From a virus: 23,855 bases of DNA. A program made the position numbers and the translations under genes. The notes below the pieces were generated by a model. It saw only the letters and a program-made list of their open reading frames with translations. It did not search any database and was not told the DNA's origin. This document shows positions 6,607 through 14,081 of this stretch, piece after piece; position 1 is the first letter of the stretch, and every line of letters starts with the position of its first letter. The stretch is from IMG/VR virus record IMGVR_UViG_3300027365_000639, positions 1 to 23,855 of that record; one strand, given 5' to 3'.

Positions 6607-7179
6607 TTGGAAAAATCAGAAGTTGTGCAGCTACTTAGTATTTTAGATAAATATTACAATCATAAATTTAACTTTCCGGTTGAAGACGATGATGAAAATG
6701 CTTTGATGATAGAAACTTGGCACGATTATTTAGGAGATTATGATTATCATCCAGCGTCAGTAGTATTGAAAAAATTAATGATTGAAAAAGAGTGGCCACC
6801 AACGCCAGGTGATTTAATTAGAGGGATTCAAAAAGCAATGACCAGAGATGAACCGGTAATGAAAATAAGCGGACCGAAAGCCTGGAATATGGTTTTAAAT
6901 GCAATCAGCAAGCATAGTTGGGTATACAACCCTAAGGAAGTGAAAGAAGCACTCCCGGAACCAGTATTAAAGGCTGCAGAAGTAACTGGGTTTAGTTTGA
7001 TTAATAATAATGCTGATGACAGTTTCATTATGAACAGATTTATTAAGACTTATGAACAGATTCAGGAGCATGAAAAAGAAAGAATGCTGTTACCTGGAGG
7101 AATTAGAAAAGATATCGAGAGAATTGAAAGACCAGAAGTAAAACAACTTGCAGAGAGGATAAGTGATAATAATGAATAA
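6607..7179 (+). CDS. G39P-like replicative helicase loader/inhibitor
   Basis: 190 residues. The N-terminal 70 (segments LLSILDKYYNHKFNF, ETWHDYLGDYDYHPASVVLKK and EWPPTPGDLI) match the helical domain of the SPP1 G39P family, which carries the replicative helicase to the origin-bound initiator. The C-terminal part is polar and probably flexible, also as in G39P. No phage DnaB gene is visible, so it should act on host helicase. I chose TTG 6607, 6 nt after GGAGGTG inside the end of the initiator gene. Its position immediately after the initiator is the SPP1-like order. Confidence 0.75.
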   Translation: MEKSEVVQLLSILDKYYNHKFNFPVEDDDENALMIETWHDYLGDYDYHPASVVLKKLMIEKEWPPTPGDLIRGIQKAMTRDEPVMKISGPKAWNMVLNAISKHSWVYNPKEVKEALPEPVLKAAEVTGFSLINNNADDSFIMNRFIKTYEQIQEHEKERMLLPGGIRKDIERIERPEVKQLAERISDNNE

Positions 7180-7615
7180 TGAAATTTTCCCTAATTGGAA
7201 AAATGCTAATCAAGAATTAGAAAAATTAACAGAAGCGACATTTATTTATCCGGATTTTTCCAAACCATCTGGCCAGATAGCAATTAACTTATTTTTTGTA
7301 GATGAAAAAGCTCTTGATGTAAAGATACCTCAGGGGCAAAAGAGAAAATTCGAGAACATACTTGTAGCTTTAACTCAGGAAGTGATTCAAAAAGTCGGAC
7401 TTAATGTAATTGGAATGGCCTATAGAAACCAGGAGTTAACAGGTAGAGTCAGAGAAATGATGGCCCGGGATGCAATTAGTAGATTCAAGAAATACTCTGA
7501 AGATCATGATCTAAAAGATTTTTTAGGAAGGAGACTTAGAGAAAGATTAGGACTGCCGGTTGAAGATAATGCAGAATATACTATTGGATTAGCCTGGGAG
7601 GATGAGGAAGAATGA
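7172..7615 (+). CDS. Hypothetical protein in replication module
   Basis: 147 residues, no recognised family. The first half is beta/alpha (FIYPDFSKPSGQIAINLFFVD), the second half helical and basic (MMARDAISRFKKYSEDHDLKDFLGRRLRERLGLP), and it ends in an acidic tail. ATG 7172 follows GAGAGGAT; a GTG at 7163 is in frame but lies too close to that site. It overlaps the loader gene by 8 bases and the next gene by 4, so it is coupled to the replication genes; a role at the fork is only inferred from this. Confidence 0.7.
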   Translation: MNNEIFPNWKNANQELEKLTEATFIYPDFSKPSGQIAINLFFVDEKALDVKIPQGQKRKFENILVALTQEVIQKVGLNVIGMAYRNQELTGRVREMMARDAISRFKKYSEDHDLKDFLGRRLRERLGLPVEDNAEYTIGLAWEDEEE

Positions 7616-7845
7616 AACCGATTATAGTAAACGGAAACATTGATCCAGAAACCAAAAATGATATGGCCGACCTGCTCAGAGACTTTAAGAATGACAACAA
7701 GGGCAAAAGAATTAAAATTGCAGGACCGTTTATTGAAACTGCATTAAGCACTGCAAATTATGAGAATGTTGAAATTGAATTAAGTGAGAATTATAAAGAA
7801 ATCAGACTTAATATTATTGATAAAAACGCTGAGGTATCAGCTTAA
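7612..7845 (+). CDS. Hypothetical small protein
   Basis: 77 residues with a beta-alpha-beta pattern (PIIVNGNID, MADLLRDFK, KRIKIAGPF, KEIRLNIID). No family recognised. ATG overlaps the upstream stop (ATGA) after GAGGATGAGGAAG, so translation is coupled to the preceding gene. Confidence 0.65.
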   Translation: MKPIIVNGNIDPETKNDMADLLRDFKNDNKGKRIKIAGPFIETALSTANYENVEIELSENYKEIRLNIIDKNAEVSA

Positions 7846-7857
7846 GAGGTGATTTAA

Positions 7858-8256
7858 GTGCCAGTTGTTAAAGCGAATGTCAAAGAAATAGGTTATGCTG
7901 CATTAGCTCTGGCCATAATCGAAGGATATACACCAGAAGGAGCTCTGCAGGTAGTAGAAACAGGTGAAGAACCGACAACTAAGTTCAATGGAACCAATGA
8001 TGTACTGGATATGATCATTCTAAAATATACCGATGATATGACCTATAAAGAAGTTGGAAGAGTTTATAATCTCAGTGCGGATAATGTCTATAACAAAGTG
8101 AGAAGGTTGGCAGCCAAAAAAAGAACTGAAGACATGGTAAAACTTTATGATGCCGGACTTAATTTTAATCAGATAGCAAAAGTTTTTAGGATGTCCCGGC
8201 AGGGAATCTGCTACAGATATAACAAAGCCAGGGGTGGAGATAATGAAAAGTCATGA
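7858..8256 (+). CDS. Putative DNA-binding protein with two helix-turn-helix segments
   Basis: 132 residues. Residues 55-78 (MTYKEVGRVYNLSADNVYNKVRR) and 98-122 (LNFNQIAKVFRMSRQGICYRYNK) each look like a sigma-70 region 4/resolvase-type helix-turn-helix, so the protein carries two tandem DNA-binding motifs. The N-terminal 50 residues are helical with no recognised family. GTG 7858 follows AGAGGTGA at normal spacing. It may regulate early genes; no target is visible. Confidence 0.7.
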   Translation: MPVVKANVKEIGYAALALAIIEGYTPEGALQVVETGEEPTTKFNGTNDVLDMIILKYTDDMTYKEVGRVYNLSADNVYNKVRRLAAKKRTEDMVKLYDAGLNFNQIAKVFRMSRQGICYRYNKARGGDNEKS

Positions 8257-8422
8257 GGTTATTTTCAAGAAAGACGGCCGGGTTAGAAAAGAGGTTATTA
8301 AAGCAAGGAACCAGTCAGCTGCAGTCGAAAAAATAAAAAAGAAACACAGGACCACTCATATTATTAAAGTCAGAAAACCAAAAGTAACTTTTGATGAGAT
8401 ATTAAATAAGTTGTTAGGGTGA
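8243..8422 (+). CDS. Hypothetical small basic protein
   Basis: 59 residues, very Lys/Arg-rich, with a beta-hairpin start (SHEVIFKKDGRVRKEVIKA) followed by a helix (QSAAVEKIKKKH). Similar short basic phage proteins bind nucleic acid, but no family is recognised. ATG 8243 is preferred over GTG 8234, which lies in the GGGGTGGAG ribosome binding site. Overlaps the preceding gene by 14 bases. Confidence 0.6.
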   Translation: MKSHEVIFKKDGRVRKEVIKARNQSAAVEKIKKKHRTTHIIKVRKPKVTFDEILNKLLG

Positions 8423-8427
8423 TCAGG

Positions 8428-8676
8428 GTGAGTAAGAAAATTGAAGTAGGTGATACAGTTCAAAGAAAATATACTTTCGGAACTGGAGATAAGACAATCG
8501 AGGGAGTAGTGCTGGGGAAAGACATTAATAAGGTATCTGGAGAGTCCTGGCTAAGAATAGCAGTTAAAGGTAATTTGAATTATAAAATTCTTTCACCAGA
8601 GAAAAGATGCAAGAAAATAGATAAAAAATATAAGCTGCATGAAGATGGGAAAATGAAACTTTTTGAGGAGGTTTAA
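8428..8676 (+). CDS. Hypothetical small beta-rich protein
   Basis: 83 residues. The first 50 look like a small SH3/KOW-type barrel (KIEVGDTVQRKYTFGTG, EGVVLGKDI, LRIAVKG); the rest is a basic tail. GTG 8428 sits 6 nt after AGGGTG; an earlier GTG at 8419 is part of that site. Function unknown. Confidence 0.6.
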   Translation: MSKKIEVGDTVQRKYTFGTGDKTIEGVVLGKDINKVSGESWLRIAVKGNLNYKILSPEKRCKKIDKKYKLHEDGKMKLFEEV

Positions 8677-8678
8677 GG

Positions 8679-8921
8679 ATGGAAGATAAAATTTTAGTAG
8701 CTGAAGTTGATTATAAAGGAATAGGAAGCTATACATTACTGCCCAGTCAGTTTAAGAGTTATGATGTTGAAATGATGAAAGAAGAAGTTGTAACTGAATG
8801 TCTGGATGGAATGGGGGCAATTGATGAAGAAAATTATGATTCTGAAATAGAAGTGACCATTACTTTTAAAAATATGACTAAAGAAGAAGTGGAGAAAATG
8901 GGAGAATTTAATGGCTTTTAA
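8679..8921 (+). CDS. Hypothetical small acidic protein
   Basis: 80 residues, acidic, with alternating strands (DKILVAEVDYKGIG, SEIEVTITFKNM) and a short helix. No family recognised. ATG follows GAGGAGGTTTAAGG and starts 3 bases after the preceding stop codon. Confidence 0.65.
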   Translation: MEDKILVAEVDYKGIGSYTLLPSQFKSYDVEMMKEEVVTECLDGMGAIDEENYDSEIEVTITFKNMTKEEVEKMGEFNGF

Positions 8922-8933
8922 GGAGGGTCAGAA

Positions 8934-9095
8934 GTGAGTGATTATGTTTGGTTGCAGATTATAAAACATGCACTTCAACATTATGTTCAAAGAGAAGGTG
9001 CGAGTGAAGAGGATCTAAAGCAGGAGCGAAAAGTGATGAGGCATTATGAGGATAGAGTTGATAGTTTTAAGGCAAGGCATAAAATAGGGGGTTAA
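8934..9095 (+). CDS. Small hypothetical protein (53 aa)
   Basis: Open frame from GTG 8934, preceded by AAGGAGGGTCAGAA, a strong ribosome binding site. Product begins MSDYVWLQIIKHALQHYV and continues with a charged helix (SEEDLKQERKVMRHYEDRVD). Tight fit between neighbours and the strong site support a real gene; no family recognised. Confidence 0.6.
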   Translation: MSDYVWLQIIKHALQHYVQREGASEEDLKQERKVMRHYEDRVDSFKARHKIGG

Positions 9096-9097
9096 CA

Positions 9098-9232
9098 ATG
9101 GGCGGTTATCGTACAAAAATTAAAGATAGAATTAAGCAAGAATATAGCAAGTTATCTGATGTAGAAATAGAAGAGATCATTAAAGAAGCTGAGAAAAAGG
9201 TGGAAAATCATGAAAAAGAAAAAGCAAAATAG
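9098..9232 (+). CDS. Small hypothetical protein (44 aa)
   Basis: ATG 9098 follows AGGGGGTTAACA and lies 2 bases after the preceding stop. Product starts MGGYRTKIKDRIKQEYSKLS and is a charged helix with many Glu and Lys. It overlaps the next gene by 23 bases. The site and spacing support translation, but the composition is simple, so confidence is moderate. Confidence 0.5.
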   Translation: MGGYRTKIKDRIKQEYSKLSDVEIEEIIKEAEKKVENHEKEKAK

Positions 9233-9419
9233 ATTTATTTATAGAATTCATTATAGAGCTGCGAACGGAAGTGGAGGATGGAAAAGAATAATTACTAGAG
9301 ATAGAATGACTGTCGCGAGAAGAGACCAGCTAGAAAAAGAATTGATGGATAAATATGAATTTTTAAGAAAGCAAAAAATATTAATAACTAAAGTGGAATG
9401 GGTTAATAAGATAGGGTAA
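9210..9419 (+). CDS. Hypothetical small basic protein
   Basis: 69 residues, strongly basic, with a two-strand start (RFIYRIHYRAANGSGGWKRI), a helix (RRDQLEKELMDKYEFLRKQ) and a final strand (LITKVEWVNKIG). This beta-beta-alpha-beta pattern is common in small phage proteins of unknown role. ATG 9210 follows AAAAGGTGGAAAATC. Confidence 0.65.
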   Translation: MKKKKQNRFIYRIHYRAANGSGGWKRIITRDRMTVARRDQLEKELMDKYEFLRKQKILITKVEWVNKIG

Positions 9420-9434
9420 AGAGGTGGTATAAAA

Positions 9435-9770
9435 ATGGATTTAACAGTATTTTACGAGCTGCTTAATGATATAGAACAGAATCCAGAAGCTAAAACAATA
9501 ATAATGCCATTAGATATTTGGTTTAATTTTAAAGGCACAGAGATATTTATGAATTATGGTCGGTTCATATCTGCTGAAGACGGACATATAAGATATTTTG
9601 AAGATGGCCCAAAAGATAAAGTGGAGCTTTTTGATTTAGAGATCATTAGAGTTTCTCCGCATATGATGGAAAGTGATTATCTATTAACAGAGAAAGCGAT
9701 TACTAAAACCGGCACTGAAAAGATCATTGAACTAGAAAAAATAATAGAAGAAGCTGAAGGAGGTAAATAA
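9435..9770 (+). CDS. Hypothetical protein
   Basis: 111 residues, acidic, mixed alpha/beta. No family recognised. Hydrophobic strands (KTIIMPLDIWFNF, VELFDLEIIRVS) suggest a compact globular fold, and a Glu-rich helix ends the protein. ATG follows AAAGAGGTGGTATAAAA. It ends one base before the GTG start of the next gene, which has the same length. Confidence 0.7.
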   Translation: MDLTVFYELLNDIEQNPEAKTIIMPLDIWFNFKGTEIFMNYGRFISAEDGHIRYFEDGPKDKVELFDLEIIRVSPHMMESDYLLTEKAITKTGTEKIIELEKIIEEAEGGK

Positions 9771-10106
9771 GTGGAAGATAAACTTAAAGGACCCTGGGAG
9801 TTTATAGAGTATGAAAATTCAATGTTTACAATTTTAGAAGTTAAAGACAAAAACAATAATAAGATGATCGCAAATTTTGTTGCTAATGATGAAGATTATC
9901 AATATAAGAAAAGGCTGGCCCTGGCTATTTCTCAAATACCTGATTTGTTAAAGTTATTTGAGACCATCAAAATAGAAGTTAAGCTAAAAGAACAGAAAGA
10001 AAATAACTCTGATGATCAGAACATAATGATTAATTATTTGATTAAAGAGAACTCAGAGGAGCTGACCCGGATTATTCAAGAAATAGAAGTGGATCTAAAT
10101 GGATAG
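9771..10106 (+). CDS. Hypothetical protein
   Basis: 111 residues. N-terminal half is beta-rich with aromatic residues (GPWEFIEYENSMFTILEVKD), then a helix (KKRLALAISQIPDLLKLFETI) and an acidic helical tail. The helix resembles the A/L-rich helix of small phage proteins paired with recombination genes, but the match is too weak to name. GTG 9771 follows AGGAGGTAAATAA. Confidence 0.65.
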   Translation: MEDKLKGPWEFIEYENSMFTILEVKDKNNNKMIANFVANDEDYQYKKRLALAISQIPDLLKLFETIKIEVKLKEQKENNSDDQNIMINYLIKENSEELTRIIQEIEVDLNG

Positions 10107-10170
10107 CACATATTTGTTCTGGTTTATATTTATTTGGTGCTTAATAACAATGGCCAGAGCAAGAAAATAG
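10099..10170 (+). CDS. Possible 23-residue membrane peptide
   Basis: Open frame for a 23-residue peptide: STYLFWFIFIWCLITMA is one transmembrane helix, followed by the basic end RARK. It fills the gap between two genes and overlaps the upstream stop by 8 bases. The ribosome binding site (GTGGAT) is weak, so expression is uncertain. Confidence 0.35.
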   Translation: MDSTYLFWFIFIWCLITMARARK

Positions 10171-10180
10171 GGAGGAATAG

Positions 10181-10621
10181 ATGAATTTAGGAAATATATT
10201 ATTTGCAATTGGTGGAGTAGTTTTCGGAACAATAGTTACAGCTATAAAATTGCATAAAGAAAATTATGAGCAGCAGAAAATGATCAATAAATTAAATGAA
10301 AAATTAGTTTTTGAAAAAACCTCAAAGAAACTTTTTATGAAAATGTATGAAGAACAAATAAGGAAAAATGTAAATGATAAATATACCAGAGCTTGTGACC
10401 CACCTGAGGAAGAATTCAAAAAGATTGAGTTTGACAATGAACCAATATTTCCTGGACTGGGAAGGAATTATTTTGTACCTGGTGGACGAAATAAAAATTA
10501 TTGCGGTGTGAGAAAGCCTTTTGAGTGGACAAAAACTTATTATAGCCCGTGTTACTTGCCATATTCAGCCAGAAAAGAATTAGAAAATAATAAAGAGGTG
10601 AAAAACAATGATGAAATATAG
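10181..10621 (+). CDS. Membrane-anchored hypothetical protein
   Basis: 146 residues. Residues 3-24 (GNILFAIGGVVFGTIVTAI) are a transmembrane helix followed by His/Lys, so the rest should be cytoplasmic: a coiled coil (about 27-68), then a Pro/Gly/Tyr-rich segment with three Cys. No family recognised. ATG follows AGGGAGGAATAG. It overlaps the next gene by 14 bases. Confidence 0.7.
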   Translation: MNLGNILFAIGGVVFGTIVTAIKLHKENYEQQKMINKLNEKLVFEKTSKKLFMKMYEEQIRKNVNDKYTRACDPPEEEFKKIEFDNEPIFPGLGRNYFVPGGRNKNYCGVRKPFEWTKTYYSPCYLPYSARKELENNKEVKNNDEI

Positions 10622-11111
10622 AACTGATTGCGGAATGGAATTTAATTCAACAGAGCATACATGCAAAAAGAATGTAAATATAGAAAGAAAATTAATTGAA
10701 GGTAACCGACCCAAAAATATAAAAGTTGAATTTGGAATGAATGAAAAATGTAAAGATTGTGCAGCAGTGAAACAAAAAATAGATAAACTGCTAAATACTG
10801 AGGATGGGACAACTTTCAAAATTAAAGTTAAATACTGTGAAGCTAGATCAATAACCCCTGAAGAAAGATACTGGTTGCTTTTGGATAGTTTAAGAGAAAC
10901 TATTTCGGTATCAGTTAATGATTATGAAACCAGAGAAGGGTCCTTTGAGCGGCTGGATGAATTACACAGAATAAATAACAAACTCTTGAAAGCGGTAAAA
11001 ATGTCAAAGGATTTACTCTTAAATTTAGAAGCTAATTCAGATGCCTGCGGGATAATGGATACAGTTGAATATTTAGAGGGAGCAATCAGAGATGCGGAAG
11101 GTGAAAAATAA
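10608..11111 (+). CDS. Hypothetical Cys-containing protein
   Basis: 167 residues. The N-terminal 60 contain Cys pairs (C8, C19, then CKDC) and end in a helix, suggesting a zinc-bound module. The C-terminal half is helical and acidic (YWLLLDSLRETISVSVNDYETREGS onward). No family recognised. ATG follows AAAGAGGTGAAAAACA and lies inside the end of the preceding gene. Confidence 0.65.
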   Translation: MMKYRTDCGMEFNSTEHTCKKNVNIERKLIEGNRPKNIKVEFGMNEKCKDCAAVKQKIDKLLNTEDGTTFKIKVKYCEARSITPEERYWLLLDSLRETISVSVNDYETREGSFERLDELHRINNKLLKAVKMSKDLLLNLEANSDACGIMDTVEYLEGAIRDAEGEK

Positions 11112-11206
11112 TGACCTGCTTAAAATGTGGAAAAGTAATCGTTACAGATACTGATCAGCCAGAATTTGGAGTCTGCGATAATTGCATAAAGAAGAAAGGG
11201 GATTAG
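11111..11206 (+). CDS. Small zinc-ribbon protein (31 aa)
   Basis: ATG 11111 overlaps the preceding stop (TAATG) and the frame ends directly before the next ATG. Product begins MTCLKCGKVIV and ends CDNCIKKKGD: two CxxC knuckles 18 residues apart, the spacing of a minimal zinc ribbon. Such mini zinc fingers are common in phage early regions, where they bind nucleic acid or host proteins. Confidence 0.65.
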   Translation: MTCLKCGKVIVTDTDQPEFGVCDNCIKKKGD

Positions 11207-11413
11207 ATGCTTTTAACTGTTATAGTAACATATTTGGTGTTGGGTGTGCTGATCACTATGACCCTGGGAGATCTTTTTAGTTCAGTTTATGTGGATTGGC
11301 AAACGTTTTGGTTTGATGTATTATTATTTGTTTTTGCAGTAATTACTTCTCCTGTATTAAGTTTAATTTTTATCATCCAGGGAGTGGTTGAAAAATTAAA
11401 AGGGAGGTTCTAA
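11207..11413 (+). CDS. Small membrane protein with two transmembrane helices
   Basis: 68 residues with helices at about 2-22 and 33-57 (WFDVLLFVFAVITSPVLSLIF), ending in a basic tail (VEKLKGRF). The short acidic loop between them suggests both ends face the cytoplasm. No family recognised. ATG directly follows the preceding stop codon, 7 nt after AAAGGGG. Confidence 0.65.
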   Translation: MLLTVIVTYLVLGVLITMTLGDLFSSVYVDWQTFWFDVLLFVFAVITSPVLSLIFIIQGVVEKLKGRF

Positions 11414-11415
11414 AT

Positions 11416-11598
11416 TTGGCAAATTATATTTTAGATGAAATAAAAGGTCAATTGATTGAACAACAAAAACCAAAACTTTTAAATTGCTGGAATTGTCCTA
11501 ATCATAATAAATGTTCAAAGATTAAAAGGTATTGTCCTACATTTAATTTAAGCACAGAAGATTTTTCTAAAAAATATATCGAAGTGGAGATTGGGTAA
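11416..11598 (+). CDS. Small Cys-rich protein, probable zinc binder
   Basis: 60 residues with CWNCPNHNKCSKIKRYC in the middle: four Cys in a CxxC-x5-C-x6-C pattern typical of small metal-bound knuckles. It starts with TTG 8 nt after GGGAGG. Function unknown. Confidence 0.6.
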   Translation: MANYILDEIKGQLIEQQKPKLLNCWNCPNHNKCSKIKRYCPTFNLSTEDFSKKYIEVEIG

Positions 11599-11600
11599 TT

Positions 11601-11813
11601 ATGATTAAAAATACTATAGTTCAATGCAAAATATATGATGATCCAGAGTTAGGACCAGATACTATAGATATTTGGGAAGGAGTCAGAAAAAAGGAAGGAG
11701 AAGACGCTGATAAAAAATTTAATATAACAGACTTTAATATTTTATCTTATACCGAACAAAAAAACAGAGTTTTAATACGTGTTACTTTAGAAGAAAAAGG
11801 AGCTGATGAATGA
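11601..11813 (+). CDS. Hypothetical small protein
   Basis: 70 residues of mixed strands and loops (TIVQCKIYDDPELGPDTIDIW, NRVLIRVTLEEKGADE). No family recognised. ATG 11601 follows GTGGAGATTGGGTAATT. Its TGA overlaps the next ATG by one base. Confidence 0.6.
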   Translation: MIKNTIVQCKIYDDPELGPDTIDIWEGVRKKEGEDADKKFNITDFNILSYTEQKNRVLIRVTLEEKGADE

Positions 11814-11971
11814 TGCCTAAATTTAAAAATCGAATTCATAATCACCCTATGATGGAAAAGAAATTAGGATTAGATGATGATCATGTAATTATTGATAGAG
11901 AACTTTTTGAAGAATTAAAATATAAGCAGCACGGAAATTGTCGCTTTATAAATGTAAGGGAGAGTGAATAA
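11813..11971 (+). CDS. Small hypothetical protein (52 aa)
   Basis: ATG 11813 overlaps the preceding TGA by one base, which indicates coupling; AAAAAGGAG lies 11-14 nt upstream. Product MPKFKNRIHNHPMMEKKLGL continues with an acidic strand and ends CRFINVRESE. No family recognised. It ends 2 bases before the SSB start codon and carries the GGGAG site for it. Confidence 0.55.
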   Translation: MPKFKNRIHNHPMMEKKLGLDDDHVIIDRELFEELKYKQHGNCRFINVRESE

Positions 11972-11973
11972 TT

Positions 11974-12504
11974 TTGTTAAATAGAATAGTACTTATTGGC
12001 CGGCTAACACGCGATCCAGAACTTAGATACACCAGTAATGGAACACCGGTTTGTAACTTCACACTGGCTGTAGAAAGAAATTATACCAATCGAAACGGTG
12101 ATCGTGATGTTGATTTTATCAGTATTGTCACCTGGAGGGGCCTAGCTGAAAACTGCGCCCGCCATCTTGGAAAAGGTAGACTTGTGGGAGTAGATGGCCA
12201 GCTGCATATTAGAAAAAGCGAAAATAACAACAGAACTTATATTAACCCTGAGGTTAATGCAGATAATGTCCGATTTTTAGATTTTGCAAATAACAACAAT
12301 CAGAGAAATAATTCACAAAATAATAAAAAACAGCAGCAAAACTCTAAAAATAATAATCAAGGAAAAGGGAATAAAAAACAGCAGTCACAGAACAATCAAA
12401 ACAGCCAGAGTCAGCAACAACCTCAAAATCAGCAGCAAAATTATAATCAGAATCAAGGCGGTAACGGAAATTTTGACCCTGACGACTTCGATGTTCCCTT
12501 TTAG
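11974..12504 (+). CDS. ssb: Single-stranded DNA-binding protein
   Basis: 176 residues. Residues 1-103 are a clear OB-fold SSB domain (NRIVLIGRLTRDPELRYTSNG, CNFTLAVER, DFISIVTWRGLAENC, GVDGQLH). A long Gln/Asn-rich disordered linker (about 105-165) follows, then the acidic tip DPDDFDVPF that in bacterial SSBs recruits other repair and replication proteins. It coats single-stranded DNA at the phage fork. It starts with TTG after GGGAGAG. All features of a full-length functional SSB are present. The linker is unusually Gln/Asn-rich. Confidence 0.97.
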   Translation: MLNRIVLIGRLTRDPELRYTSNGTPVCNFTLAVERNYTNRNGDRDVDFISIVTWRGLAENCARHLGKGRLVGVDGQLHIRKSENNNRTYINPEVNADNVRFLDFANNNNQRNNSQNNKKQQQNSKNNNQGKGNKKQQSQNNQNSQSQQQPQNQQQNYNQNQGGNGNFDPDDFDVPF

Positions 12505-12544
12505 CCGCGATGATTATTAATCAAAAAAATAGAAAGGAGATAAG

Positions 12545-13054
12545 ATGGGATATATAAGCAGAGAAGATCAAAAAATAGCAGAAGTATTAAGTCACTTCCA
12601 ATTATATCTAAATGACAAAATTGATAAGTACAAAGAAATTGAAACAGTAGAAAAGTCACCTAAGTTTATGCGCTCTATCAAGATGGCCCGGACCTATACC
12701 GGCAAAGTAAAAGATATGCTTATTGTAGATGCAGCCAAAGAGCAAAAAGAAAATATTGCTCAGAAAGTCCAGGAAACTAAGCTTTCTCTAGATTATACCA
12801 GAGTGGCCAAAAAGAAAAAGAGGAAAATGAGGAAAGAGGACGATGTCACTGTAGTAGAGACTGATGATCTTTATGACATTATTGATAAAACCGTAAAAGT
12901 TCACTGTCTAGAATGCACTAAACCAAAAGAAGAGATTGAAAAATGTAAATTAAGGAAGCATCTACTCAAATATGACATTCCAGTAATACATGATGATCCA
13001 GAACATAGTGCTTGTCCTTTCAAAGTGCTGCCGGATATGGTGCAAAATGAATGA
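12545..13054 (+). CDS. DUF5651-like phage protein with Cys cluster
   Basis: 169 residues. Helical N-terminal half, a very basic stretch (about 95-103, AKKKKRKMRK) and a C-terminal Cys-rich region (CLECTKPKEEIEKC, then SACPF). The C-terminal pattern resembles the DUF5651 family of clostridial phage proteins, of unknown function. Four Cys could bind a metal. ATG follows AAAGGAGATAAG. Confidence 0.7.
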   Translation: MGYISREDQKIAEVLSHFQLYLNDKIDKYKEIETVEKSPKFMRSIKMARTYTGKVKDMLIVDAAKEQKENIAQKVQETKLSLDYTRVAKKKKRKMRKEDDVTVVETDDLYDIIDKTVKVHCLECTKPKEEIEKCKLRKHLLKYDIPVIHDDPEHSACPFKVLPDMVQNE

Positions 13055-13316
13055 TTACTATATCTGTGATATTGAAGGCTGCGGGGAACAGATCAGGAAT
13101 GGCCGGTTTTGTCACTATCATAACTCATTAACCAGGTACCGGCCATGCGCCTGGTATTACCACAATGATTTGGGTACAGCTGCAGTTGAATGGTGTGGCA
13201 AAAAAGATAAAAGATTTATTGAAGTTAGATGCAAAGGTTGCGAGGATCATATAAAACCAGAGAACGGAATTGAAATCATTGAAAAGTTGACTGGACTTAA
13301 TGGAGGTGGAGAATGA
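13047..13316 (+). CDS. Small zinc-finger-like protein
   Basis: 89 residues. N-terminal CDIEGCGEQIRNGRFCHYH is a clear Cys/His zinc-finger pattern; two further pairs follow (CGKK and CKGC near the middle). No family recognised. ATG 13047 overlaps the preceding gene by 8 bases after a weak GGTG; the frame is open further upstream, but that stretch reads as out-of-frame sequence of the preceding gene. Confidence 0.65.
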   Translation: MNDYYICDIEGCGEQIRNGRFCHYHNSLTRYRPCAWYYHNDLGTAAVEWCGKKDKRFIEVRCKGCEDHIKPENGIEIIEKLTGLNGGGE

Positions 13317-13684
13317 ACATCAACAAAGAAATTGAAAAAATAATGAAAGATGATGATCAACCATTTATTCAAGTGAGAAAAAGATACACTGATAACAGCA
13401 AAAATATAGGTTGGATTTTTGACTATAAATTATCATTGCAGGCTTATGGCTTAATGGCTTATTTGTGGTACGCAGTTGAAAGAACAGATGATTTGGAATT
13501 GAAATATTTAGCTTTAAAATTTGAAACCACAGAAAACCATATAAAAGAATCAATAGATGAATTAATAGAAAAAGGTTATCTTCAAATTTCAAAAGTTCCA
13601 AAACCAAAGAAAGTATATAGGTTTGATATATTCAGAAATAAGTACAGAACAAGTAGTAGATACACTTCAAAAGATTTACTTTAG
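13313..13684 (+). CDS. Winged-helix protein, initiator-like
   Basis: 123 residues. Residues 15-110 resemble the N-terminal winged helix of phage replication initiators: FIQVRKRYTDNSKNIGW, then LSLQAYGLMAYLWYA, LALKFETTENHIKESIDELIEKGYLQI and a basic end. It lacks the C-terminal partner domain, so it may be a regulator rather than an initiator. ATG overlaps the preceding stop (ATGA) after GGAGGTGGAGA. Confidence 0.7.
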   Translation: MNINKEIEKIMKDDDQPFIQVRKRYTDNSKNIGWIFDYKLSLQAYGLMAYLWYAVERTDDLELKYLALKFETTENHIKESIDELIEKGYLQISKVPKPKKVYRFDIFRNKYRTSSRYTSKDLL

Positions 13685-13695
13685 GAGTGAACTAA

Positions 13696-14064
13696 ATGGG
13701 AAATTTAAAACTAATAAGAAATAGTGGGAAGATTACTTTTAAAAAATCAGAGGATAATAAAAATAGTGCAATGATTGCTGGGTGGATATCAGCTAAAAGG
13801 ACCGGCATCTGGCTTAATCATATTAGAGGATTAGAAAATAGGTTTTTCGATATTGAAGAAAGATCAGAAATCAATGAAAATCACATTACTCTTTATGAGT
13901 CTGGCCAGATAATTGGATGGATAGAAAAAGATTATAAAAAAGAAATTGAGGACATGCTCTGGAAGCATCTAAAACATTATACTCATGAACCGGTAGAAGA
14001 AAAAGAAGTTAAAGAAGAGATTAAAGAGGAGCCGGCAGAGTTTGGCCAACTGGCATTATTTTAA
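13696..14064 (+). CDS. Protein with C-terminal sliding-clamp-binding motif
   Basis: 122 residues. Residues 1-95 form a compact domain of no recognised family (MIAGWISAKRTGIWLNHIRG, HITLYESGQIIGWIEKDYKK). Then comes a Glu/Lys-rich linker (about 96-113), and the last five residues are QLALF. This matches the bacterial beta-clamp-binding pentapeptide QL(S/D)LF. Its position, at the very end after a flexible linker, is the usual one for clamp binders. The protein could tether itself to, or block, host DnaN at the phage fork. Domain identity is unknown; motif match is by eye. ATG follows TAGGAGTGAACTAA. Confidence 0.75.
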   Translation: MGNLKLIRNSGKITFKKSEDNKNSAMIAGWISAKRTGIWLNHIRGLENRFFDIEERSEINENHITLYESGQIIGWIEKDYKKEIEDMLWKHLKHYTHEPVEEKEVKEEIKEEPAEFGQLALF

Positions 14065-14081
14065 TAGACAGGAGTGGAAAA

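Noticed and set aside
12284-12520. Second open frame over the SSB linker
   Set aside because: It is a frame shadow created by the AAC/CAG-rich linker of the SSB gene and has no ribosome binding site.
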